Shown: positions 55,228 through 64,000 of the stretch, in pieces | Layout of the letters: the number at the start of each line of letters is the position of its first letter | How positions within the stretch are numbered: the first letter of the stretch is position 1 | Source: JBGSMX01 sp963790405 | Lineage (GTDB): Bacteria; Actinomycetota; Coriobacteriia; Anaerosomatales; JAGXFU01 | Direction of reading: 5' to 3' | NCBI GenBank assembly: GCA_963790405.1 | Contig: CAWBOJ010000008.1 | Location: 62,001-126,000 of the forward strand | DNA length: 64,000 nucleotides | Notes under the pieces: model-generated | The model's input: the letters and a program-made list of their open reading frames with translations, nothing else | What the model was told of the DNA's origin: nothing | Database searches by the model: none | Made by a program: the position numbers and the translations under genes

Positions 55228-56692
55228 TCATGCAAGCTTCTCGGCAGCATGGATTCGCTCTAGAGTCCGGTGCTTGCCGAGTAGTTCTAGGGACTCGAAC
55301 AGCGGGGGACTCACCATGTTTCCTGTGACGGCCACGCGAACGGCCTGAAACACGATCTTCGGTTTGATGTCGATGGCCTCGGGAATTTCTCGAAGGACTT
55401 CCTCGATCTTCTCGGCCTTGAAGATATCGAGCGTTTCGAGCTTCTCGGCAGCAGCGTGCAGCGCCTCGGAGGCACCATCCTTGCTCAAGAACCTTGACGC
55501 GCGACTTCTCGTCGATCGGAAGATCGTCATCGAAGAGGTAGCGGACCATGGGAGCGACCTCGTCCAGTCGCTTGACGCGTTCGGAGATCAGGGGAGCCAA
55601 GCTGCGATACCAGTCGGGACGCTCGGCCGCATCTTGAGGCGTTGCGAGTCCAGCTCGCTCGAGCCACGGAAGGATGACTTCGACGAATCCGTCGTCAGAC
55701 ATCTCCCGAAGGTAGACTCCGTTCATCCAATCGAGTTTGTCCGGGTCCCACACGGCTGGGTTCTTGGACACACGCGAAAGATCGAATTCGGTGATCAAAC
55801 GCTCGCGGTCGAAGATGTTGGTGGTGTCATCCAGCGACCAGCCCAAGAGAGCGAGGTAGTTCAGGAGCACGTCGGACAGGTAGCCTTGCTCGGCATACGC
55901 CTCAACGCTGGTGGCACCATGACGCTTGGACAGACGTTTGCCATCTGCCCCGAAAATGAGTCCCATATGCGCGAAGATCGGCACATCAACGCCAAGTGCC
56001 TCGTACACGATTATCTGCCGAGGAGTGTTCGAAAGGTGATCGTCTCCTCGAATGATGTGAGTGATTCCCATACCCGAGTCATCAACGACGGTCGCGAACA
56101 TGTACGTGGGTGATCCATCCGTTCGAACCAAGATGAAGTCATCGAGCGAGTCTCCCGCCCACGAGACAGTTCCGCGGATAGCGTCTTCGATGACGACGTC
56201 TCCACGGTCCTCCGGGACCTTCACGCGCCACACATGCGGCTCGCCTGCCAAGATGCGCGCCGCTGCGTCTTGAGGGGAAATCCCGCGGCATGTGCGGTCG
56301 TAGCCAAAGGAACCGTCTTTGCCGTGTGCCGCATTGCGCTTCTGCTCGAGAGTCTCCTGACTGCAGAAACACGGGTACGCACGATGAGATTCCTGGAGGC
56401 TTCTGAGGCTTGCTGCGTACAGATCGCCACGCTGCGTCTGAAAGTACGGGCCTGACTCGCCTCCGATGTCGGGACCTTCGTCCCAGTCGAGACCGAGCCA
56501 TCTCATCGCCCTCATGATTGCTTGAGTGTTCTCGTCAGTTGAACGCTCGCGATCGGTGTCGTCGATTCGCAGGACGAACGTTCCCTTGTGATGACGCGCG
56601 AACGCCCAGTTGTAGATGGCCGTGCGCGCACCACCGATGTGTAGATGACCGGTGGGACTGGGTGCGAACCGAACTCTGACGCCTTCACTCAC
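55228..56692 (-). CDS. gltX: glutamyl-tRNA synthetase
   Basis: Class I synthetase charging tRNA-Glu, and in most bacteria lacking GlnRS also tRNA-Gln. GTG 56692 follows AAAGGAG. RFAPSPTGHLHIGGARTA carries the HIGH motif, LRIDDTDRERS follows, and GKRLSKRHGATSVE is the KMSKS equivalent. A single +1 shift near 55495 restores LSKDGASEALHAAAEKL and the C-terminal anticodon-binding domain, ending before TGA at 55228. About 487 residues. Its immediate neighbours downstream on the same strand are tRNA-Gln and tRNA-Glu, its likely substrates. Confidence 0.93.
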
Positions 56693-56776
56693 GCGGGTGG
56701 CTCCTTTGGTCCGAGTCTTGCCGAGAAGTAACGCGCCATATCCTACCGCGTTTGGACGGAAGCGTCCCTTGTATCG

Positions 56777-56806
56777 TTGCGTGAGGGTTCATCGGCGTGC
56801 TAATGT
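56777..56806 (+). promoter_or_regulatory. promoter of the SAM-riboswitch/metK transcript
   Basis: TTGCGT (56777-56782) and TAATGT (56801-56806) are 18 bases apart. The start would be near 56813, two bases before the aptamer's first helix. Confidence 0.6.
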
Positions 56807-56814
56807 CTGTGTCG

Positions 56815-56950
56815 TTCTCATCACGAGGCGGGCGTCGAGACGCGTCCGCAGAGGGTCGAGGGACCGCGCCCGGTGAAACCCCGGCAACCGGCGTCGAAAG
56901 TGACGTACGGTGCCAATTCGCGGCAGGTGAATGTGCCTGGAAGATGAGGG
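56815..56950 (+). promoter_or_regulatory. SAM riboswitch (S-box, SAM-I type)
   Basis: Closing helix P1 is CTCATC (56817-56822) with GATGAG (56943-56948). Inside are the conserved S-box blocks GAGGGTCGAGGGACC with the kink-turn, GGTGAAACCCCGGCAACC, GGTGCCAATTCGCGGCAGG. It binds S-adenosylmethionine, the product of the metK gene it precedes, giving feedback control. Confidence 0.92.
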
Positions 56951-56986
56951 AATAGCTACTGGCGTTCGGTAACGCCACTCGGCTGA

Positions 56987-57021
56987 GGCCCTTGTCCGCA
57001 CAGGAGAGGGCCATTTCTTTT
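56987..57021 (+). terminator. riboswitch-controlled intrinsic terminator before metK
   Basis: GGCCCT (56987-56992) pairs with AGGGCC (57007-57012), followed by ATTTCTTTT. It lies between aptamer and metK, so SAM binding probably favours this terminator. A separate TGGCGTT/AACGCCA hairpin (56960-56977) stands between aptamer and terminator. Confidence 0.75.
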
Positions 57022-57048
57022 GCCCTCGACCGAGTCGAAGGAGGAAGC

Positions 57049-58308
57049 ATGCCGGAACGCGAGTACCTGTTCACTTCGGAGTCGGTGACCGAGGGTCACC
57101 CCGACAAAATGTGCGACCAGATATCCGACGCCATCCTGGACGCGATCATCAAACGCGAGGCTGAGCTGGCCGAGACGGGTTTCTCTACACCAGCCGGAAC
57201 GAAGGCAGCGGCCGACTACGTTCGTGTTGCATGCGAGACCCTCATCACGACCGGTCTCGTAGTCGTTTCCGGTGAGATCCGTACCCATGCGTACGTGGAC
57301 GTGCAGAGCATCGTTCGTGGGGTCGTCAGGGACATTGGCTACACGCGGGCGAAGTACGGATTCGACTTCGAGACCTGCGGCGTTGTGACGACCATTCACG
57401 AACAGAGCACGGACATCGCGATGGGAGTCGATGAGTCGTTCGAGGTTCAGCACGGTGAGGGCGCAGACCCGCTCGATCTGTTCGGTGCCGGCGACCAGGG
57501 CATGATGTTCGGCTATGCGTGCAACGAGACACCGGCGCTGATGCCGATGCCGATCTACCTCGCGCATCGTTTGGCCGAGCGCCTCACCGCAGTGCGCAAG
57601 GCAGATGTTCTCGAGTACCTGCGTCCCGACGGCAAGACCCAGGTCACGGTGAAGTACGTCGACGGCAAGCCCGTGGGAGTGGAAACGATCCTCATCTCGA
57701 CCCAGCATGCAGACGGCGTGAACATTGAAGATCTCATGAAGCCCGATCTCATCGAGCACGTGATCAAGCCCGTGTTCGAGCAAGAGGGCATCGAGTACGC
57801 CGACGCCAAGATCTACGTCAACCCGACGGGTCGGTTCGTTATCGGTGGACCCATGGGCGATACGGGACTGACCGGCCGCAAGATCATCGTAGACACGTAC
57901 GGCGGCATGGGTCGGCACGGTGGCGGTGCGTTTTCCGGGAAGGATTGCACCAAAGTCGATCGTTCTGCGGCCTACGCCGCGCGCTGGGTGGCGAAGAACG
58001 TCGTGGCAGCCGGCCTAGCCGACCGCTGCGAGATTGAATTGGCGTACGCGATCGGCGTTGCCCACCCGCTGTCAGTGCTCGTGGAGACGTTCGGCACCGA
58101 GAAGGTTCCGGTCGAGAGCATCGAGGCAGCGATCCGCGACGTGTTCGACTTGCGTCCGGGAGCTATCATCCGCGACCTCGATCTGCGTCGGCCGATATAT
58201 CGCAAGACCGCTGCCTACGGGCATTTCGGTCGCGCCGACAAGGACTTCACATGGGAGCGCACCGATCGTGCCGATGCGCTTGCCGAGGCAGCCGGCTTCA
58301 GAGAGTAG
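57049..58308 (+). CDS. metK: S-adenosylmethionine synthetase
   Basis: Makes SAM from methionine and ATP. AAGGAGGAA precedes ATG 57049. LFTSESVTEGHPDKMCDQIS, GVVTTIHEQSTDIAMGV, LFGAGDQGMMFGYAC (the MetK signature), GRKIIVDTYGGMGRHGGGAFSGKD and DRSAAYAARWVAKNVVAA are all present. 419 residues, intact and full length. Regulated by its own product through the upstream riboswitch. Confidence 0.97.
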   Translation: MPEREYLFTSESVTEGHPDKMCDQISDAILDAIIKREAELAETGFSTPAGTKAAADYVRVACETLITTGLVVVSGEIRTHAYVDVQSIVRGVVRDIGYTRAKYGFDFETCGVVTTIHEQSTDIAMGVDESFEVQHGEGADPLDLFGAGDQGMMFGYACNETPALMPMPIYLAHRLAERLTAVRKADVLEYLRPDGKTQVTVKYVDGKPVGVETILISTQHADGVNIEDLMKPDLIEHVIKPVFEQEGIEYADAKIYVNPTGRFVIGGPMGDTGLTGRKIIVDTYGGMGRHGGGAFSGKDCTKVDRSAAYAARWVAKNVVAAGLADRCEIELAYAIGVAHPLSVLVETFGTEKVPVESIEAAIRDVFDLRPGAIIRDLDLRRPIYRKTAAYGHFGRADKDFTWERTDRADALAEAAGFRE

Positions 58309-58329
58309 CCTCGCTTCTGTGCCGTGTCG

Positions 58330-58361
58330 AAGGCCGCCGACGTATCGATGTCGGCGGCCTT
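58330..58361 (+). terminator. terminator after metK
   Basis: AAGGCCGCCGAC and GTCGGCGGCCTT form a perfect 12-bp stem around GTATCGAT, followed by CTGTAT. It ends the metK transcript 40 bases before priA. Confidence 0.8.
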
Positions 58362-58400
58362 CTGTATGCTGCGTGATGAGACCCGCGACGAAAGAGAGTC

Positions 58401-60644
58401 ATGGCAGCCGCCTCAGTGATACTGGACATCCCTTCTCGGATGCTGCGTACGCCGTTCACGTATGACGTGCCGAAGAGCTGCGCCGACTCGGTATCAGTCG
58501 GATGTGCGGTGCTCGTTGAGTTCGGTTCGCGTCCGGCGGTCGGATGGGTAGTCGAATACCCTTTGGATACGACGCTCGAAACGCTCAAGCCCGTGAAAGA
58601 TGTGCTATCTGCGCCGATGTTCGATGAAGTCGCTGCAGCGTTGTCATTTCGAATCGCCGAGGAGTACTGCGCTCCACCCATTGACGCGCTGAGGCTCTGG
58701 CTACCGCCGGGGGCAGCACCGCGCCTCGTCCGACATGAGGGTCGCGGAGATGGCCGCGCGACGTGGGCTCTGGAGGCGCCGAGTGTGGCTCCGGTCGATG
58801 AGCGGTGGGTTGAGCGGGTCGACAGCGATGTGTTTGAGCCTGCTCAGAACGCTCGTGTACAGCGGGCCCTGCTTGACGCCGTGTCCGAGGGCCCGGTATC
58901 AACCTCTGAACTGCGGGCATCGCTCGGGTCGATCGATGCAGCGCTGCGTCGCCTCGAGGAGTTGGGAGCGGTACGCGTATTCGAGCGACGGCGATACCGG
59001 TCCGTGTCGTCGAGCATTCGTGATGCGCCCAGACATGAGGTGTTGTCACAGGGGCAGAGCGATGCGATTGAGGTCATCTCGGCAGCCGGCCCAGGCGATG
59101 TGGTCTTGCTTGATGGAATCACAGGCTCAGGGAAGACGGAGGTCTATCTTCGGGCCATAGAAGATGTGCTCGCGCAGGGCTTGTCCGCGATCGTGCTCGT
59201 GCCTGAAATCTCACTGACGCCTCAAACGGTCGGTCGGTTTCGGCACCGATTCGGGGAGTCTGTCGCGGTTCTTCACAGCCGTCTGGGTATCGGCGAGCGC
59301 AGGGACGAGTGGGATCGCATCGCGGATGGCACGTGCTCTGTGGTGGTAGGTGCGCGGTCAGCGCTGTTTGCTCCCGTTCGCAATCTCGGGTTGATCGTGA
59401 TCGATGAGGAGCACTCGACTTCGTACAAGCACGGGCAGGCACCTCGCTACGATGCACGCAGGGTCGCAGCATGGCTCGCCGAAGCTCGTGGTTGTCGGGT
59501 GGTCATGGGGTCGGCCACGCCCGATATGGAATCCGTAGCGGCCGCAGAGGCGGGCGCAGTCCAAAGCGTTCGTCTTCCCGAGCGCGTGGGCGGTGGATCG
59601 CCTCCGAAGATCACCGTCATCGACATGGCCGAGGAGTTTGCTGCAGGACATCGTTCAATGTTTTCGAGGGCGCTGATTTCGTCGTTGACCGAGACCATCG
59701 CTGCGAAAGAACGTACCGTGCTTCTACTCAACAGGCGTGGGTTCGCTTCGTTTCTTCTGTGCCGGGAGTGCGGGCACGTGCCGTTCTGTGACGCGTGTGC
59801 GACCTCGTTGACGTACCACGAGACCGGGCAGGGGTTCCTCGCCTGTCATCACTGCAATGCGCGTCGTGCTGTGCCGCCTGTGTGTCCCGAATGCGGCAGT
59901 CCGTACCTGAGGCTCTTCGGGTCAGGTACGCAGCGGGTTGAGCATGAGTTGCGGGAGCTGTTCCCTGAGACAGCGGTAGTCCGAATGGACGCCGACACAA
60001 CGAAAGGCAAGGGCGGGCACGAGCGCGTTCTCGCGTCGTTCGAGGCAACGCCTGGTGCGGTGTTGCTCGGCACGCAGATGGTTTCGAAGGGGCTCGACTA
60101 TCCGGACGTGACGCTCGTTGGTGTCCTCAACGCGGACACGACACTTCGGTTGCCGGACTTTCGCTCGGGGGAGCGAACGTATCAGCTGCTTGCCCAGGTT
60201 GCGGGACGTGCTGGGCGATCCGAGCGCCCGGGGTCGGTGGTGATTCAGACGTACTGGCCGTCGCATCCTGCTATTCGCGCTGTGGCTGCGAACGATCCCG
60301 ACGTGTTCTACACGCAGGAGCGGGTCGACCGGAAAGAGCTTGGCTATCCGCCGTACGGGCGACTCGCCAATCTCATTGTCACCGGAGTCGAGCTTGACAC
60401 CGTGTCCAAGACCGCCCAGATGCTGGCCGAGGCGATTCTCAGCCACGTTGCTGAGATCGATACAACGGTACTCGGACCGAGCCCCGCACCACTGGCCCGG
60501 CTGAAGGGCAGACATCGCTGGCACGTGCTCGTGCGCTCGACATCGCAGACGCTTGTTCCGGCCATTCAAGCCGCGCTTGATGAGGTTCCCCCGCGCGCAG
60601 GAGTGTCTGTTGCGGTCGACATCGACCCCGTCGACCTGCTCTAG
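58401..60644 (+). CDS. priA: primosomal protein N' (replication restart helicase)
   Basis: Restarts stalled replication forks. The 747-residue frame is intact. N-terminal 3'-DNA-binding domain (FTYDVPKSCADSVSVGCAVLV), helicase motif I LDGITGSGKTEVYLRAI near residue 240, DEEH motif II (LIVIDEEHSTSYKHGQAPRYDARR), GSATPDME motif III, and the zinc-binding block CRECGHVPFCDACATSLTYH/CHHCN/CPECG near residues 455-505. QVAGRAGRSERPGSV is motif VI. ATG 58401. Confidence 0.95.
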   Translation: MAAASVILDIPSRMLRTPFTYDVPKSCADSVSVGCAVLVEFGSRPAVGWVVEYPLDTTLETLKPVKDVLSAPMFDEVAAALSFRIAEEYCAPPIDALRLWLPPGAAPRLVRHEGRGDGRATWALEAPSVAPVDERWVERVDSDVFEPAQNARVQRALLDAVSEGPVSTSELRASLGSIDAALRRLEELGAVRVFERRRYRSVSSSIRDAPRHEVLSQGQSDAIEVISAAGPGDVVLLDGITGSGKTEVYLRAIEDVLAQGLSAIVLVPEISLTPQTVGRFRHRFGESVAVLHSRLGIGERRDEWDRIADGTCSVVVGARSALFAPVRNLGLIVIDEEHSTSYKHGQAPRYDARRVAAWLAEARGCRVVMGSATPDMESVAAAEAGAVQSVRLPERVGGGSPPKITVIDMAEEFAAGHRSMFSRALISSLTETIAAKERTVLLLNRRGFASFLLCRECGHVPFCDACATSLTYHETGQGFLACHHCNARRAVPPVCPECGSPYLRLFGSGTQRVEHELRELFPETAVVRMDADTTKGKGGHERVLASFEATPGAVLLGTQMVSKGLDYPDVTLVGVLNADTTLRLPDFRSGERTYQLLAQVAGRAGRSERPGSVVIQTYWPSHPAIRAVAANDPDVFYTQERVDRKELGYPPYGRLANLIVTGVELDTVSKTAQMLAEAILSHVAEIDTTVLGPSPAPLARLKGRHRWHVLVRSTSQTLVPAIQAALDEVPPRAGVSVAVDIDPVDLL

Positions 60645-60742
60645 CGCTGCAGGGGATACATGCGAGGGGGCGCGAAATTTGCTAAGTTAGGCACGCGAAA
60701 CACGATACGGGACGATATCGACACGAAGGGCCTCAAGACCCT

Positions 60743-61231
60743 ATGGAAATTCTGACTCATCCGAATCCGGTTCTGAAGCAGCATGCGGCAGAAGTCGATC
60801 CTGCGACAGACGAGGAGCTGCGTGCACTCGTCGAGCAGATGGTGAAGATCATGCATGAAGCTCCTGGAGTAGGTTTGGCCGCTCCCCAGATCGGTGTGCA
60901 GAAACGTGTCATCGTCATGGATCTCGATGATGGAGTAGTGGCACTGTGCAATCCGCAGCTTGTTCAGACGAGCGAGCTCACCGAACTCGAGGACGAGGGA
61001 TGTCTCTCGGTGCCCGGTATCACGGTTCCCGTAGAGCGCTTCTTCGACGTGACGTGTGAGGCCCAGGATCTCAAAGGCAATCCCGTTCGGATCGAAGCGA
61101 GCGGACTGCTTGCGCGAGTACTTCAACACGAGACCGATCACCTCGACGGGGTGTTGATTATCGATCGTGCTGCGCCCGAGGAGCGCAAAGCCGCTCTGCG
61201 CCGCTACGTCGAGGTCATGCCCGTACGCTAG
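60743..61231 (+). CDS. def: peptide deformylase
   Basis: Removes formyl groups from new proteins. MEILTHPNPVLKQHA start; the three PDF motifs are APGVGLAAPQIGV, DEGCLSVPGI (metal Cys) and LQHETDHLDGVL (metal His pair and catalytic Glu). 162 residues. ATG 60743 lacks a Shine-Dalgarno site; instead AGGG...CCCT inverted bases abut it (60727-60742). It is 98 bases after priA and followed by fmt, the enzyme that adds the formyl group to initiator tRNA. Confidence 0.95.
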   Translation: MEILTHPNPVLKQHAAEVDPATDEELRALVEQMVKIMHEAPGVGLAAPQIGVQKRVIVMDLDDGVVALCNPQLVQTSELTELEDEGCLSVPGITVPVERFFDVTCEAQDLKGNPVRIEASGLLARVLQHETDHLDGVLIIDRAAPEERKAALRRYVEVMPVR

Positions 61232-61251
61232 AGCACTTTCGAGGGGGCACT

Positions 61252-62169
61252 ATGCGCGTCGTGTTTATGGGCACGCCCGAGTTCGCTGTGCCCTCGCTGC
61301 AGGCTTTGCATGCGCACCATACTCTCACCGCGGTGTACACGCAGCCAGATCGCAGAAGAGGCCGAGGAGCCGCATTGCAGCCAACCGCAGTCAAACAAGC
61401 AGCCCTTGATCTGGGAATCGAAGTGCACCAACCCCAGACGCTGTCAGATTCTTCGTGCCTTGCGAATCTGCAGATCGAGAGGCCAGACGTCATCTGTGTG
61501 GCGGCATACGGCATGCTTCTGCCACCTGATGTGCTGGCGCTGCCTCCTCACGGAGCCCTGAACGTGCACGCGTCCCTTCTCCCACGCCATCGCGGCGCCG
61601 CTCCGGTACACCGCGCTGTGCTGGAGGGCGATGAGACTACCGGTGTCGCTATCATGCAGATGGAGGAAGGATTGGATACGGGGCCGTTCACGAACGTCCG
61701 CACAACCGTCGTGGCCGACAAGTCCGTTGATGAGCTGACGGCGGAACTGGCTGATCTTGGCGCCGAGGCCTTGCTCGCAACGCTCGCTCAGATTGAAGCA
61801 GGCGCGGTTTCGTGGACGGAGCAGGATGCTTCGCACGCTACGTATGCGGCGAAGATCGGCCCAGACGATGTTAGGCTCCGGCCGGACCTCACCGCCGAAG
61901 TAGCGCTTCGCCGAGTGAGGGCTTCAACTCGGAGCGCCCGCGCTAAGATCAGGATCGGTGATTGTGTCCTGGACGTGCTGAGCGCAGCATCTGATGCAAC
62001 GATTCTCTCTCCGGGCGCTGCGCTGGGTTCGAAGGACTCACTGGTACTTGGCTTCAGCGATGGCTCGCTGGAAGCCGAGGAGGTCCGTCCTGAGGGTCGC
62101 TGTTCGATGGAGGGCTGCGCGTGGGCGCGCGGTGCTCGCATTACGACTGTGTCCTGGGAGCCCGCATGA
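61252..62169 (+). CDS. fmt: methionyl-tRNA formyltransferase
   Basis: Formylates initiator Met-tRNA. MRVVFMGTPEFAVPSLQAL start, PDVICVAAYGMLLP, LNVHASLLPRHRGAAPVHRAVL (catalytic Asn-His) and GVAIMQMEEGLDTGP are Fmt motifs; the C-terminal tRNA-binding OB domain follows from residue 205. GAGGGGG precedes ATG 61252. 305 residues. The stop overlaps rsmB by ATGA. Confidence 0.95.
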   Translation: MRVVFMGTPEFAVPSLQALHAHHTLTAVYTQPDRRRGRGAALQPTAVKQAALDLGIEVHQPQTLSDSSCLANLQIERPDVICVAAYGMLLPPDVLALPPHGALNVHASLLPRHRGAAPVHRAVLEGDETTGVAIMQMEEGLDTGPFTNVRTTVVADKSVDELTAELADLGAEALLATLAQIEAGAVSWTEQDASHATYAAKIGPDDVRLRPDLTAEVALRRVRASTRSARAKIRIGDCVLDVLSAASDATILSPGAALGSKDSLVLGFSDGSLEAEEVRPEGRCSMEGCAWARGARITTVSWEPA

Positions 62170-63521
62170 GCGTGTCCCCGGGTAGACAAGCTGCTATTCG
62201 AGCGGTGGCCCGCGTCCGTCGTGACGGCGCGTGGATTCAGACCGCGCTTGACGCCGAAGCGGCACGTGCCCGGCTTGACGATCGGGACCGTGCGTTCGCT
62301 ACTGCATGCGCCTACGGGACCGTCGCGCATCTGGGAACGCTCGATGACCTGATTGATGACGCGGCCGATCGACCTTCGGCCATCGAGCCGCAGGTTCGAG
62401 ACGTGTTGCGAGTTGCGACACACGAACTGCTCTTCATGGGTACACCGGCCCGCGCCGCAGTGTCTGAGGCGGTCGCGTCTGTTCGGCGCGTCCGACCTCG
62501 TGCGGCCGGCTACGCCAACGCCGTTCTCCGCTCGATTGCACTCAGGGCCGAGGAGTTCCCGTTCGGCGACCCAGATACGGATTTCCACGCATTGGCTCGT
62601 CTGACTGGCCACCCGATGTGGATGGTGGACCTCTTCCGAGCCGACACAGGCGATGAGGCCGCTCGGCAGATGATGCGCGCCAATGCAGAGCATGCGCCTT
62701 TGTATGTGGCGCACAATCCGTTCAAGGGGTCATTCGAAGAGCTGCTCGCGTGCCTCCAGCGTGATGGCGCAGAACCGGCGCAGTGCGGCGTTCCGGGATC
62801 CGTTCGATGCAACAACGCTTCGGCTGCAGCACGGTCTTCGGCGTTGTCCGAAGGTCGTGCCATCGTTTGTGACCTTTCTGGGCAGGCTATCGTTGCAAGT
62901 GTCCCCATCTCCGACGGCAATGTGGTCGTAGATATTGCTTCGGGTCGAGGGACGAAGACACTCCTGCTTCAAGCGGCGGCGAAGCGGGCGGAGGGGCAGG
63001 TGCAGATTACTGCGGTTGATTCCCATGCCTTCAAAGTGGATGTGCTTGCCCGGCGGATGCGCGACCTTGGCGTGCCCGGCGTCAACGCAGTCGTCGGCGA
63101 CGCAACGGATGCCGCGCTCCTCATGACCCAAGTGAGCGGGGCGGACGTCGCCTTCGTAGATGCGCCGTGTTCGGGTTTGGGCACGTTGCGTCGCAGCCCC
63201 GAGAAGCGGTGGTCCCTGCATCCGCAGACCGTGGGAGAGCTCGCTACTCTGGGCGCAACGTTGCTCGATGCGGCTTCGCAAGTTGTCCGGTGTGGAGGTT
63301 TCGTGGTGTACTCCACGTGTACTGTGACCTGCGCTGAGAACACTGGGCTCGTTGCGACGTTTCTCGAACGGCACGCTGATTCGTATGAGGTCGTGTCGTT
63401 GCGCGAGTACGTCGATGCAGAGTCGCAGCGTTGGATTACAGACGGGGGGTTCTTCCAGTCACTGCCCGAGTTGGATGGGCCTGACGGACATTTTGCCGCC
63501 CTGCTGCGGCGCACATGCTAG
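62166..63521 (+). CDS. rsmB: 16S rRNA (cytosine-967-C5)-methyltransferase
   Basis: Methylates C967 of 16S rRNA with SAM. ATG 62166 overlaps fmt. N-terminal NusB-like domain (RQAAIRAVARVRRDGAWIQTAL ordering, DRAFATACAYGTV), then the Rossmann methyltransferase: VVDIASGRGTKTLLLQAAA (SAM site), DAPCSGLGTLRRSPEKRW and VYSTCTVTCAENT with the two family cysteines. 451 residues. The def–fmt–rsmB order is widely conserved. Confidence 0.94.
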   Translation: MSVSPGRQAAIRAVARVRRDGAWIQTALDAEAARARLDDRDRAFATACAYGTVAHLGTLDDLIDDAADRPSAIEPQVRDVLRVATHELLFMGTPARAAVSEAVASVRRVRPRAAGYANAVLRSIALRAEEFPFGDPDTDFHALARLTGHPMWMVDLFRADTGDEAARQMMRANAEHAPLYVAHNPFKGSFEELLACLQRDGAEPAQCGVPGSVRCNNASAAARSSALSEGRAIVCDLSGQAIVASVPISDGNVVVDIASGRGTKTLLLQAAAKRAEGQVQITAVDSHAFKVDVLARRMRDLGVPGVNAVVGDATDAALLMTQVSGADVAFVDAPCSGLGTLRRSPEKRWSLHPQTVGELATLGATLLDAASQVVRCGGFVVYSTCTVTCAENTGLVATFLERHADSYEVVSLREYVDAESQRWITDGGFFQSLPELDGPDGHFAALLRRTC

Positions 63522-63543
63522 CTGGCTGAAACGAGGAGGAGAC

Positions 63544-64000
63544 ATGCGCAACACGCGGATCGTCGAGATGCTCGAGGTCACCGAGGCGGCAGCTCTTGCG
63601 GCGGCCCGTTGGATGGGCAAGGGAGAGAAGAATCTGGCCGACCTTGCCGCCGTCGAGGCAATGCGAGAAGCATTCGACCAACTGGACATCAGTGGCGAGA
63701 TCGTTATTGGCGAGGGCGAACGTGACGAGGCGCCGATGCTCTACATCGGCGAGAAGGTTGGCGCGGGTGGCGAGGAGATCGACATCGCGGTCGACCCTCT
63801 GGAGGGTACGAACCTCACGGCCTACGGGCAGCCGAACTCACTGGCAGTCCTTGCATTCGGTCCCAAGGGAACCCTTCTCAATGCCCCCGACACCTACATG
63901 TGGAAGATCGCTACGGGCCCATCGGCCGCGAGCGCGGTGCACATAGATGCGAGCCCGACAGAGAACGTCCGCAACGTTGCTGCTGCCTTGAAGCGAGATG
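63544..64000 (+). CDS. glpX: class II fructose-1,6-bisphosphatase, N-terminal part
   Basis: Gluconeogenic phosphatase. GAGGAGG precedes ATG 63544. The visible 152 residues contain TEAAALAAARWMGKGEKN, ISGEIVIGEGERDEAPMLYIGE (metal Glu residues) and DIAVDPLEGTNLTAYGQPNS with the phosphatase Asp motif DPLEGTN, followed by APDTYMWKIATGP. The gene runs past the window end. It starts 22 bases after rsmB. Confidence 0.93.
   Translation, partial: MRNTRIVEMLEVTEAAALAAARWMGKGEKNLADLAAVEAMREAFDQLDISGEIVIGEGERDEAPMLYIGEKVGAGGEEIDIAVDPLEGTNLTAYGQPNSLAVLAFGPKGTLLNAPDTYMWKIATGPSAASAVHIDASPTENVRNVAAALKRD

Noticed and set aside
1..64000. CRISPR arrays, intact insertion sequences, prophage or plasmid genes.
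   Set aside because: No regularly spaced direct repeats, transposase, integrase or phage structural genes were found.

Overview
The window is a stretch of GC-rich (roughly 60% G+C, estimated by eye) bacterial chromosome with dense, nearly unidirectional operons on the + strand. Marks of an anaerobic, deep-branching actinobacterium are a Coriobacteriia/OPB41-like gene order (scpAB–rluB–cob–aro–cmk–plsC–ispH–DUF512–der–plsY–gpsA), frequent GTG starts, GTGA/TGATG stop-start overlaps, an Rrf2–IscS–IscU operon, FeoB, and a DHH–CBS–nucleotidyltransferase fusion. The taxonomic call is inference from gene content and order. No plasmid, prophage, CRISPR array or intact transposase is visible.

Layout. 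1-3177: the 3' end of nuoN, a short regulatory gap, then a FlgM-like protein, a small membrane protein and a GspE/PilB-type secretion ATPase. 3180-10173: nucleoside salvage (deoB, pyrimidine-nucleoside phosphorylase), a tRNA nucleotidyltransferase fusion, an M50 protease and trpS. 10186-16737: scpA/scpB, rluB, cobalamin lower-loop assembly (cobU, cobT, cobS, cobC) and hisC. 16798-20276: aromatic amino-acid synthesis (aroF, tyrA, aroA). 20277-26976: cmk, plsC, ispH, a DUF512 radical-SAM protein, der, plsY and gpsA, which together supply phospholipid, isoprenoid and ribosome-assembly functions. 27051-32009: rpe, an uncharacterised gene, then an FMN riboswitch and the complete riboflavin operon ribD-ribE-ribBA-ribH. 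32010-43006: a structured intergenic region, an unknown gene, the iron-sulfur operon (Rrf2, iscS, iscU, mnmA), PHP phosphatase, Nif3, zinc-ribbon protein, RNase HI, queD, and an iron locus (DtxR fused to FeoA, then feoB).

43064-49635 is a DNA-damage neighbourhood. A perfect LexA box lies inside a consensus promoter ahead of DUF6504 and a DnaE2-type error-prone polymerase. A lipoprotein and DinB converge on it from the other strand, and nfo (endonuclease IV) diverges from dinB. 49736-54513 holds an acidic Cys-tailed protein, a palindromic operator, a fused ChlI/ChlD chelatase and a secreted Ig-like protein. 54576-55146 carries RNase P RNA, tRNA-Glu(CUC) and tRNA-Gln(CUG) on the - strand, beside gltX. 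56777-64000 contains a SAM riboswitch with terminator, metK, priA, def, fmt, rsmB and the start of glpX.

Caution for users. Most genes between about 0.8 and 32 kb are split across frames, including essential ones (trpS, der, cmk, ispH). In the 16 genes where the breaks are isolated, every shift is +1. This looks like insertion-type sequencing error rather than gene decay, so these are annotated as whole genes spanning the shifts.
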